Part shown: positions 1 through 5,762 of the stretch, piece by piece
Layout of the letters: the number at the start of each line of letters is the position of its first letter
How positions within the stretch are numbered: position 1 is the stretch's first letter
Assembly: GCA_002297185.1 (NCBI GenBank)
Contig: DBJV01000031.1
Span: 1 to 6,731, forward strand
DNA: 6,731 bases
Direction of reading: 5' to 3'
Source of the DNA: Christensenella sp. UBA767
Lineage (GTDB): Bacteria; Bacillota; Clostridia; Christensenellales; CAG-917
Position numbers and translations under genes: made by a program
The notes under the pieces: model-generated
The model's input: only the letters and a program-made list of their open reading frames with translations
Told to the model about the DNA's origin: nothing
The model's database searches: none

Positions 1-68
1 GCGTGTCCGGAAAGAGGGGGTGTAATTCTTTTTAGAGGAGTTACGACGATACAAAAAATACAAAAAGA
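1..68. other. Unassigned left edge of window
   Basis: No gene can be assigned here. One plus-strand frame is open from the edge to a stop at 106-108 and another ends at a TAA at 23-25, so a plus-strand gene could end just inside the window, but the stretch is too short to recognise. On the minus strand, the T-rich complement of about 52-68 is best explained as the U-tract of the neighbouring terminator. Confidence 0.3.
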
Positions 69-94
69 AAATCGAGCCACGATTGGCTCGATTT
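69..94 (-). terminator. Intrinsic terminator of the small minus-strand gene
   Basis: A perfect 11-bp inverted repeat (69-79 paired with 84-94, AAATCGAGCCA against TGGCTCGATTT) encloses a 4-base loop. Read on the minus strand it is followed by a T-rich run (complement of about 52-68), the classic Rho-independent layout, and it lies about 135 bases past the stop of the 55-codon gene. The plus-strand side is followed by CCTTTT, so it may also stop transcription entering from the left. Confidence 0.75.
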
Positions 95-134
95 CCTTTT
101 CAAAGAGTGAATAAAGGGGTGAATGTTTTATGTA

Positions 135-184
135 CTCACGCGCTTGCAATGCAAGCGTGTTGGCGGTATGCGTCGCCGCGTGAG
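135..184 (-). other. GC-rich structured 3' untranslated segment
   Basis: Two inverted repeats share bases. A compact hairpin spans 138-160, with a 7-bp core CGCTTGC / GCAAGCG around AAT and three further pairs including a wobble. A longer-range 8-bp pairing joins 135-142 (CTCACGCG) to 177-184 (CGCGTGAG). If the long pairing forms, a 5-bp remnant of the hairpin (143-147/151-155) and a short stem (163-165/174-176) could give a three-way junction. It lies between the stop of the 55-codon gene and its terminator, so it would be in that gene's 3' untranslated RNA. No known RNA family is recognised. Confidence 0.4.
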
Positions 185-228
185 CGTCGGGCGGGCTGCG
201 AGTTTGTTGCTATCGGATTGAAACGGTT

Positions 229-396
229 TTATTGCGGAATCTCGTCCGCATCGAGGATTTCAACGATTTCCGTGCTTGTGAGCGCGTTGTCGAAAGCGTC
301 TTTGGGGATGCCGAGAAGGCAACCTGCAATTGACGTCACGAGCGATACGATTGTTGCAATGATGATAACGATGATTTTTTTCTTTTTATTATCCAT
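229..396 (-). CDS. Small putative lipoprotein or membrane peptide (55 aa)
   Basis: I do not recognise this gene. The product is 55 residues: a lysine-rich start (MDNKKKK), a hydrophobic run from about residue 8 to 29, and a mildly acidic tail of about 25 residues ending ILDADEIPQ. The hydrophobic run contains Ile-Ala-Gly-Cys (residues 23-26), which fits the lipobox consensus. The protein could therefore be a lipoprotein cleaved before Cys26, leaving a 30-residue mature peptide on the outer face of the membrane; otherwise it is a single-pass membrane peptide. AAAGGGAG six bases before the ATG and an extended -10 promoter upstream support a real gene. It is transcribed divergently from the glmU-like gene and is followed by its own terminator. 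A type I toxin-like peptide is an alternative, but nothing specific supports it. A longer plus-strand reading frame covers the same bases and has no recognisable protein character. Confidence 0.7.
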   Translation of the reverse strand: MDNKKKKIIVIIIATIVSLVTSIAGCLLGIPKDAFDNALTSTEIVEILDADEIPQ

Positions 397-402
397 AACA
401 GT

Positions 403-410
403 CTCCCTTT
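403..410 (-). promoter_or_regulatory. Ribosome binding site of the 55-aa gene
   Basis: The minus strand reads AAAGGGAG, six bases before the ATG at 396. This is a good Shine-Dalgarno match and is the main evidence that this short frame is translated. Confidence 0.7.
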
Positions 411-454
411 GAATTGATTGCTACTGCGAGAGCCCTGTTTTGCCCGACGAGGAG

Positions 455-484
455 AATATAGCATTTGTACCCCTCGAATTGCAA
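455..484 (-). promoter_or_regulatory. Sigma-A type promoter with extended -10, minus strand
   Basis: The minus strand reads TTGCAA (-35, 479-484), an 18-base spacer, then TATATT (-10, 455-460), preceded by TGC so that the -10 is of the extended TGn type. Transcription would begin near 448, giving a leader of about 50 bases before the 55-codon gene. Confidence 0.6.
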
Positions 485-501
485 AAAATTATGTCGCGCT
501 T

Positions 502-532
502 TTGCAAGCATTTTTCAAAAAAAGAATATAGT
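502..532 (+). promoter_or_regulatory. Possible promoter of the glmU-pth-mfd operon
   Basis: TTGCAA at 502-507 is followed after 19 bases by TATAGT at 527-532. The spacer is longer than ideal and the -35 is imperfect, so the call is tentative. If correct, transcription would start at about 538-540, at the ATG of the first gene. No better plus-strand -35/-10 pair was seen between 397 and 537. Confidence 0.35.
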
Positions 533-537
533 ATGGT

Positions 538-1557
538 ATGGATAAGTACAATATTATTTTCGTGGAAAACAAATGGTCGCAAGAGACTATGCTCGGGCGG
601 CGAGTGGGAGATTTTGTCATAAGGGAGTTTGCCGATTTCGGCGCGCCCGATTGTCGTATTGCAAAAATCGGCGCGTACAAAGAGGAAGTTGCGCTTTTGG
701 ACGGGTACGTCAACGTTGTGTTGACGCTCGATATGCCGCTTGTCAAAAAAAGCGACGTTTTTTCGCTCGTTAGGCGTATGCGTGCGGAGAATATCGAGTG
801 TGTTGGGCTTGGGAAAAACAATCCGATTGCCAAAATTTGCATCGGGAAAAGCGCAAATAAGGGCGTTTTTTCGTCGGATAAGGCTTTTTTTAAGATTGAT
901 GATGCAAAATCTTATAATGTGGTGTATAATTTGCTCAAAGACGCAATTCTTGACGATTATCTGTCGCAAGGGGTGCGGATTTTGGACAAAAACACCACTT
1001 TTATAGACGATACCGTCAATATTGAAAGCGGCGTGGAGATTTTGCCTTACACTCGTATAGAGGGCGAAAGCGTTATTATGAACGGCGCAAAGGTCGCAGG
1101 TTCGTATATCAAAGACAGCGTGATTGACGGGGCGAGCGTGGAATATTCCTATATCGTATGCTCGCACGTGCATGCGCGCGCGACGGTCGGACCGTTTGCA
1201 AGACTTCGAGGCGCAACTATCGGCAAAAATTGCCGTGTGGGCGATTTTGTCGAGGTCAAGGCATCGACTTTGCGAGAGGGGGTGAAAGCGGCGCATCTCA
1301 CGTATATAGGAGACGCGGACGTTGGCGAGCGCACGAACGTCGGTTGCGGCAGCGTGTTTTGCAATTACGACGGAGTGGATAAGCACAAGACCACCGTCGG
1401 CTGCAATTGTTTTATCGGCGCAAACACCAATCTTATCGCACCCGTGGTCGTTGGCGACAACGCCTTCATTGCGGCTGGCACGACGGTAACGCGCGATATC
1501 GAGGACGGCTCGTTCACGATTGGAAGAGTGCGGCAAGACACCAAAATCAAAAAGTAA
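538..1557 (+). CDS. glmU: GlmU-like glucosamine-1-P acetyltransferase, reduced N-terminal domain
   Basis: Homologue of bifunctional GlmU, which acetylates glucosamine-1-phosphate and then uridylylates it to UDP-GlcNAc for peptidoglycan synthesis in the cytoplasm. It is 339 residues against about 455 usually. The left-handed beta-helix acetyltransferase half (from about residue 144) is complete, and residues matching the E. coli active site are present: Arg224, Lys241, His253 (catalytic base, E. coli His363), Tyr256, Asn267 and Asn276 (in NYDG). The N-terminal half is only about 143 residues. A first strand (NIIFVEN) and the Asp65 metal-ligand region (TLDMPL) can still be aligned, but the GxGTRM nucleotide-binding loop and its lysine are missing, so uridyltransferase activity is probably lost. 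The ATG is the first possible start, since an in-frame TAG lies at 529-531; no Shine-Dalgarno precedes it. Met18 (589) is an alternative start, but it would remove the strand that aligns with GlmU. pth follows 22 bases downstream. Confidence 0.85.
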   Translation: MDKYNIIFVENKWSQETMLGRRVGDFVIREFADFGAPDCRIAKIGAYKEEVALLDGYVNVVLTLDMPLVKKSDVFSLVRRMRAENIECVGLGKNNPIAKICIGKSANKGVFSSDKAFFKIDDAKSYNVVYNLLKDAILDDYLSQGVRILDKNTTFIDDTVNIESGVEILPYTRIEGESVIMNGAKVAGSYIKDSVIDGASVEYSYIVCSHVHARATVGPFARLRGATIGKNCRVGDFVEVKASTLREGVKAAHLTYIGDADVGERTNVGCGSVFCNYDGVDKHKTTVGCNCFIGANTNLIAPVVVGDNAFIAAGTTVTRDIEDGSFTIGRVRQDTKIKK

Positions 1558-1564
1558 TTATCAC

Positions 1565-1571
1565 GAGAGGA
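1565..1571 (+). promoter_or_regulatory. Ribosome binding site of pth
   Basis: GAGAGGA lies eight bases before the ATG at 1580. It decides the pth start: the same frame is open upstream into the end of the glmU-like gene, but the GlmU-like reading is clearly the real one there, and the Pth family begins at this Met (MILVVGLGNPG). Confidence 0.8.
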
Positions 1572-1579
1572 CAAAAGAT

Positions 1580-2158
1580 ATGATACTCGTCGTAGGGCTG
1601 GGCAATCCCGGCATGAAGTACAAAAACACCTATCACAACGTCGGCTTTATGGCAATCGACGCTTTGGCAAAAAGGCTCAAAGTGAAGTTTGACAAAACCG
1701 AATGCGACGCACGCACTTGCAAGGGAAATTACAAGGGCGTGGAGTTTGTGCTTGCCAAGCCCGAAACGTATATGAACTTAAGCGGCGAGGCTGTCAAAAA
1801 ACTTGTCGCAAGATACGACGTTGACGTGGCAAGCGAACTTATCGTGTGCTATGACGACGTTGATTTGCCGATAGGAAAATTGCGCATAAGAGAGGAAGGC
1901 AGCGCAGGCACGCATAACGGTATGCGCAATATCGTAAAGGAACTTTATACGCAGGATTTCAAGCGTGTGCGTATAGGCACGAAAACGGAGGAACTTGCAC
2001 AAAAAGAGGTTGAACTTATCGATTTCGTACTATCAAAGGTCGATTTTGACAACAAACAGATTTTGCAAGGTGCGATAGACAAGGCGGACGACGCCATTTT
2101 GGCTCTTATGGAAGGGCTTGATATACAACGAGTGCAAGAGATTGCAAACAAGAGATAA
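1580..2158 (+). CDS. pth: Peptidyl-tRNA hydrolase
   Basis: Cytoplasmic Pth cleaves the ester bond of peptidyl-tRNAs that drop off the ribosome, releasing tRNA for reuse. The 192-residue product has normal family length and all signature regions: GLGNPG (residues 6-11) with Asn9; HNVGF with catalytic His19; KPETYMNLSG (60-69) with Met65 and Asn66; the YDDVDLP segment with Asp92, which holds the catalytic His; and the GSAGTHNG loop (107-114) with Asn113. These match E. coli Asn10, His20, Met67, Asp93 and Asn114. Thr111 stands where the family usually has Gly, a mild change. The gene is the middle of the glmU-like / pth / mfd operon, 22 bases after the first gene and one base before the proposed mfd start. 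A functional enzyme is expected. Confidence 0.96.
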   Translation: MILVVGLGNPGMKYKNTYHNVGFMAIDALAKRLKVKFDKTECDARTCKGNYKGVEFVLAKPETYMNLSGEAVKKLVARYDVDVASELIVCYDDVDLPIGKLRIREEGSAGTHNGMRNIVKELYTQDFKRVRIGTKTEELAQKEVELIDFVLSKVDFDNKQILQGAIDKADDAILALMEGLDIQRVQEIANKR

Positions 2159-2159
2159 A

Positions 2160-5100
2160 GTGGATACACCAAAGGCATTACAACTTCTAAATTTAGGCGA
2201 AAAGCTGTCATCGCTAAACGGCATAGGCGCAAAAAGACTGACCGACGATAAATTGTCGGCAGTTTCCGTATTGCGCGTTTGCGAGGGGGCGAAGATACAT
2301 ATAATTTCGCAACTTCCCGTGCGCAGGCTTGTCGTTACGGCAGACAGTTTGGGCGCAAAATCGCTTGCGAGAAAACTACAAAGTTGGGGCGTGAAAACGT
2401 CCTATTTGCCATATCGCGACGACGTGCTATTGCCGAGAAAAACTTTCTCCGCTCAAAGCGTTAGAGAGAGGATGAACACCCTTTGCGACGTGGCGTTCGA
2501 CGAGGCGCAAATAGTGGTTACGTCGGCGGATTCGCTGCTGCAATTTTTCCCGAAAAGAAATCTTATAAAGAAATATTCCGTTTGCGTTAAAAAGGAAGAT
2601 ATAATCTCGCCGCAATCGCTTGCCGACAAATTGACCGCAGCAGGCTACGAGCGACAGGCTATGATTGCAGATATCGGAGATTTTGCCGTAAGGGGCGATA
2701 TCGTCGATATTTTCGGCATTGACGGCGTGGCGTACAGAATCAACTTTTTTGACGAACTCGTCGAAGATATCAAGGTGCTTGACGTAGAAAGCATGCTTGC
2801 CTCAAACGAGGTGCAAGGCGTGCGTTTTGCGCCCGTGAGCGATATATTGCTTGACGAAAAAGGCTATGAAAGCGCAATCGAGCAACTTTCGTTGCATGCG
2901 GACAACAAGTTTGCGCTCGAAGTCAAAGAGGGTTTGAGCGTGGGCGCTTGCGATCCCTCTTGCGTGTGGGCGTTGCCGTTTATGAAAGACTGCACCACGC
3001 CGCTTTTGCAATTTTTTGACGACGATAAGCCGACGCTCGTAATATTCGACGAGCCGAAAGTGGTGTTTGACAAATTGCAAATTCTCGCAAAAGAATTTGA
3101 CGGTCGTATAAAGAATCTTCTCGAAGGCGGCGAAATTTTAAGCACGCACAAGGACGTTTGCGTGCCTCTAAACGAAATCAAGCGCGAGTTGGTGTTTTTG
3201 CGCAAGATGAGTTTTTCCTCGCTTTCGCTCAACAACCAACTTTTCGAGCCGAAATATATCATAGAGCCGAAAACCAAGCCCGTAACCAAATATTATCTCG
3301 ATCCGCAGACTATCGTGCAAGACATCAAGACTTTCTCGCTCAACGGCACCAAGGTCATTATGGCGTGTTCGAGCAAGGAAAGGGCAAAGACGGTCATCGA
3401 CAGTTTGCGAGAGTACGACGTGTTTGCAACCTATAGCGAGGACGGAAACGACGAGGGAGCGGTGCTTGCAACGCCACTTTGCGTGGAGACGGGCGTTATA
3501 TATCCTGCATCAAAAGTGTGTCTCATAGGCGTGGGCGAGTGCATCGGCAAGCATAGAGGCGAAGATATAAGCGTCAGAGGCAAGGAGCAGGCTCTTGCGC
3601 CCAAAGCAGGCGATTACGTGGTGCATAGAATACACGGCGTAGGACTTTGCGAGGGTACGACCATACTCAAAACGGGCGACTTTGAAAAAGAGTACATCGT
3701 GCTTAAATACAAGGACGGCGACACGCTTTACGTTGCCACCGACCAGATGAACAATCTTCAAAGATTTGTCGGTGAGGAGCATCCAGCACTTAACAAGCTC
3801 GGCGGCAAAGAGTTTGAAAGAGAAAAGGAAAAAGTTCGTAAATCCGTAAGGAAACTTGCAATAAACCTCGTCGAACTTTACGCAAAGCGGGAAAAACAGC
3901 GCGGTTTCAAATACAGCGAAGATACCGTGTGGCAAAAGGAGTTCGAGGACAACTTCGAATACGAGGAAACGCCCGACCAACTCAAAGCCATTGGCGAGAT
4001 AAAGCAAGATATGGAAAGCGGCCGCATTATGGACAGGCTTTTGGTGGGCGACGTAGGATTCGGAAAGACGGAAGTCGCGTTCAGAGCCATGTTCAAAACG
4101 GTGCTTGACGGCAAACAAGCGGTGTTGCTTGCACCTACGACAATTCTTGCAAGGCAACATTACGAAAATCTTGTAAAGAGATTGGAACCCTTTGGAATAA
4201 AGTGCGGACTTTTAACGAGATTGCAAACGTCAAAGGACAACGCCACCTTGCTTGCAGAACTCAAAGACGGCACTATGCATATGGTTATCGCCACGCACAA
4301 AGTGCTTGCAAAAGACGTGGAATTTCACGATTTGGGCTTGCTCGTGCTTGACGAAGAGCAGCGTTTCGGCGTGGAACACAAGGAAAAACTTAAAGAAAGA
4401 TATCCGCTCGTCAACGTGCTTACGCTCTCGGCAACGCCAATTCCGCGCACTCTCAATATGTCGCTTACGGGCGTAAGAGATATCTCTATGCTTGAGACTG
4501 CACCGCACGGCAGACTGCCCGTACAAACGTACGTCGTATCGTATAGCGACTTGCTTTGCGTTGACGCAATCACGAGAGAACTTGCCCGTGGCGGTCAGAC
4601 TTTGATACTTCTCAACAACGTCGAACAACTTGATCCGTTTGCAAGCAAAATCCGATCGCTTTGCCCCGAGGCAAGAGTAATCACGGCGCACGGCCAAATG
4701 CTCGCAGGGCAACTCGAAGAGCGAATGAGCGCATTCTACGACAAGGAGTTTGACGTACTCGTCGCAACCACGATTATAGAAAACGGCATAGATTTGCCGG
4801 ACGCAAACACGCTTATCGTCATAGACAGCGGTCGTTTCGGGTTGTCGCAACTCTATCAATTGAGAGGCAGAGTGGGTAGGCGAGGAGTGCTTGCGCACGC
4901 ATATTTCACACTCCCCGAAAACGGCACGCTCACGGATACGGCGCAAAAGAGGCTGGATTCCTTGCTTGAAAACACGGATATAGGCAGCGGCTTTAGAATC
5001 GCGCTTGCCGACTTGTCCATTCGCGGCGCAGGCAATCTTCTCGGCGCGGAGCAGAGCGGACATATCGAAAAAGTCGGCTACGAGATGTATCTGGAACTTC

Positions 5101-5588
5101 TCGACGAGGCAATCCAAGAGGTCAAGACGGGCGTCGTAAAGAAAGAGAATAAGGACGTTGAAATGAAAGTCGATGCAGCGGCGTTCATAAGCGACGACTA
5201 TATCAGCGGCAGAGATAAATTGCGTGTGTATAAGCAAATATCCAAGGTTGCAAGCGTGCAGGCGCGCGATTCTCTCATCAAAGAACTCGGCGAGATTTAC
5301 GGTCCTGTGGATTTGCCGCTTGAAAACCTTATCAATATAGCACTCCTCAAAAACCTTGCGTCCAACTACGACGCGTCGAGAGTTATAATCAACCGCAACG
5401 GCGCAGGCGTCAACTTCTACTACGCAGACATTTTCAAGAACGAAAGTCTTATGCGCGCGGTTGCAGAAAACAGCGGCAGCGTGGTGCTTACGACCACTAT
5501 ACCGCCGTCTATGATATTTGAAGCGAACAAACTCACAGCCGAGCAAAAACTCAAAAAACTCATAGACTTCTTTGCCAATATCCAATAA
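2160..5588 (+). CDS. mfd: Transcription-repair coupling factor Mfd
   Basis: Mfd is a double-stranded-DNA translocase that removes RNA polymerase stalled at DNA damage and recruits UvrA for nucleotide excision repair. The 1142-residue product has the full architecture. An N-terminal UvrB-like module without ATPase motifs includes RGDIVDIFG (178-186); Arg178, Arg193 and Phe197 align with the E. coli UvrA-contact residues Arg165, Arg181 and Phe185. The CarD-like RNA-polymerase-interacting domain starts near 484. The translocase has Walker A GDVGFGKTE (630-638), DEEQ (731-734), a SATPIPRT motif, and QLYQLRGRVGRRG motif VI (897-909). A C-terminal TRCF domain follows. I chose GTG at 2160, one base after the pth stop, with a weak AAGAGA upstream and probable translational coupling. 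TTG at 2118 would also keep the frame open but has a poorly spaced ribosome site and overlaps pth. The gene is intact. Confidence 0.96.
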   Translation: MDTPKALQLLNLGEKLSSLNGIGAKRLTDDKLSAVSVLRVCEGAKIHIISQLPVRRLVVTADSLGAKSLARKLQSWGVKTSYLPYRDDVLLPRKTFSAQSVRERMNTLCDVAFDEAQIVVTSADSLLQFFPKRNLIKKYSVCVKKEDIISPQSLADKLTAAGYERQAMIADIGDFAVRGDIVDIFGIDGVAYRINFFDELVEDIKVLDVESMLASNEVQGVRFAPVSDILLDEKGYESAIEQLSLHADNKFALEVKEGLSVGACDPSCVWALPFMKDCTTPLLQFFDDDKPTLVIFDEPKVVFDKLQILAKEFDGRIKNLLEGGEILSTHKDVCVPLNEIKRELVFLRKMSFSSLSLNNQLFEPKYIIEPKTKPVTKYYLDPQTIVQDIKTFSLNGTKVIMACSSKERAKTVIDSLREYDVFATYSEDGNDEGAVLATPLCVETGVIYPASKVCLIGVGECIGKHRGEDISVRGKEQALAPKAGDYVVHRIHGVGLCEGTTILKTGDFEKEYIVLKYKDGDTLYVATDQMNNLQRFVGEEHPALNKLGGKEFEREKEKVRKSVRKLAINLVELYAKREKQRGFKYSEDTVWQKEFEDNFEYEETPDQLKAIGEIKQDMESGRIMDRLLVGDVGFGKTEVAFRAMFKTVLDGKQAVLLAPTTILARQHYENLVKRLEPFGIKCGLLTRLQTSKDNATLLAELKDGTMHMVIATHKVLAKDVEFHDLGLLVLDEEQRFGVEHKEKLKERYPLVNVLTLSATPIPRTLNMSLTGVRDISMLETAPHGRLPVQTYVVSYSDLLCVDAITRELARGGQTLILLNNVEQLDPFASKIRSLCPEARVITAHGQMLAGQLEERMSAFYDKEFDVLVATTIIENGIDLPDANTLIVIDSGRFGLSQLYQLRGRVGRRGVLAHAYFTLPENGTLTDTAQKRLDSLLENTDIGSGFRIALADLSIRGAGNLLGAEQSGHIEKVGYEMYLELLDEAIQEVKTGVVKKENKDVEMKVDAAAFISDDYISGRDKLRVYKQISKVASVQARDSLIKELGEIYGPVDLPLENLINIALLKNLASNYDASRVIINRNGAGVNFYYADIFKNESLMRAVAENSGSVVLTTTIPPSMIFEANKLTAEQKLKKLIDFFANIQ

Positions 5589-5605
5589 GCAAAACGGCGT
5601 TTTGC
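5589..5605 (+). other. Hairpin directly after the mfd stop
   Basis: GCAAAAC / GTTTTGC form a 7-bp stem around a GGC loop, starting at the first base after the mfd TAA. It is followed by AATAAAAC rather than a T-run, so it is not a good terminator on its own; it could stabilise the 3' end of the mRNA. The rest of 5606-5711 is AT-rich with repeated CGTTTTG words and only very short reading frames. Confidence 0.45.
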
Positions 5606-5711
5606 AATAAAACTTAGTTGACTTTGATTTGTGATAAATGATGACGTTTTGCCGTATAAAACGCTACGTTTTGTGCTAATGGCTAAAGATGACTTTTTCG
5701 ATAAGATAACG

Positions 5712-5737
5712 AAAAGCGCACTTTAAGTGCGCTTTTT
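5712..5737. terminator. Bidirectional terminator between convergent operons
   Basis: A perfect 10-bp stem (5712-5721 with 5727-5736, AAAAGCGCAC / GTGCGCTTTT) with a TTTAA loop is followed on the plus strand by a T-run (5733-5737). On the minus strand the flanking A-run supplies the U-tract. It lies between the mfd stop at 5588 and the convergent gene ending at 5763, so it should terminate both transcripts. Confidence 0.88.
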
Positions 5738-5762
5738 GGTAAATAAAATATTGTTTTGCAAT

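Noticed and set aside
135..184. Possible tRNA or known riboswitch
   Set aside because: There is no T-arm GTTCRA motif, CCA end or cloverleaf spacing, and no riboswitch consensus I can recognise. It is kept only as an unnamed structured segment.
83..412. Plus-strand open frame of 109 codons at the left end
   Set aside because: It starts inside the terminator hairpin, has no ribosome site, runs through strong hairpins, and its hydrophobic C-terminus is the reverse of the lysine-rich, hydrophobic minus-strand gene, which has its own promoter and ribosome site.
421..1536. Minus-strand open frame of 371 codons opposite the glmU-like gene
   Set aside because: It lies exactly in register opposite the GlmU-like codons and stays open only because TTA, CTA and TCA codons are avoided on the sense strand. 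The sense product has clear family motifs and this one has none.
1520..1579. Upstream extension of pth to an ATG at 1520
   Set aside because: It overlaps the conserved C-terminus of the GlmU-like protein and has no family similarity. The GAGAGGA site and the canonical Pth N-terminus fix the start at 1580.
3510..4160. Minus-strand open frame of 216 codons inside mfd
   Set aside because: It is antisense to the RNA-polymerase-interacting and Walker A regions of mfd, whose motifs are unmistakable. The product has low-complexity character and no start context.
4230..5585. Minus-strand open frame of 451 codons opposite the end of mfd
   Set aside because: Same codon-register artefact. It ends where the sense strand uses a TCA codon at 4230, and the product has no recognisable domain.
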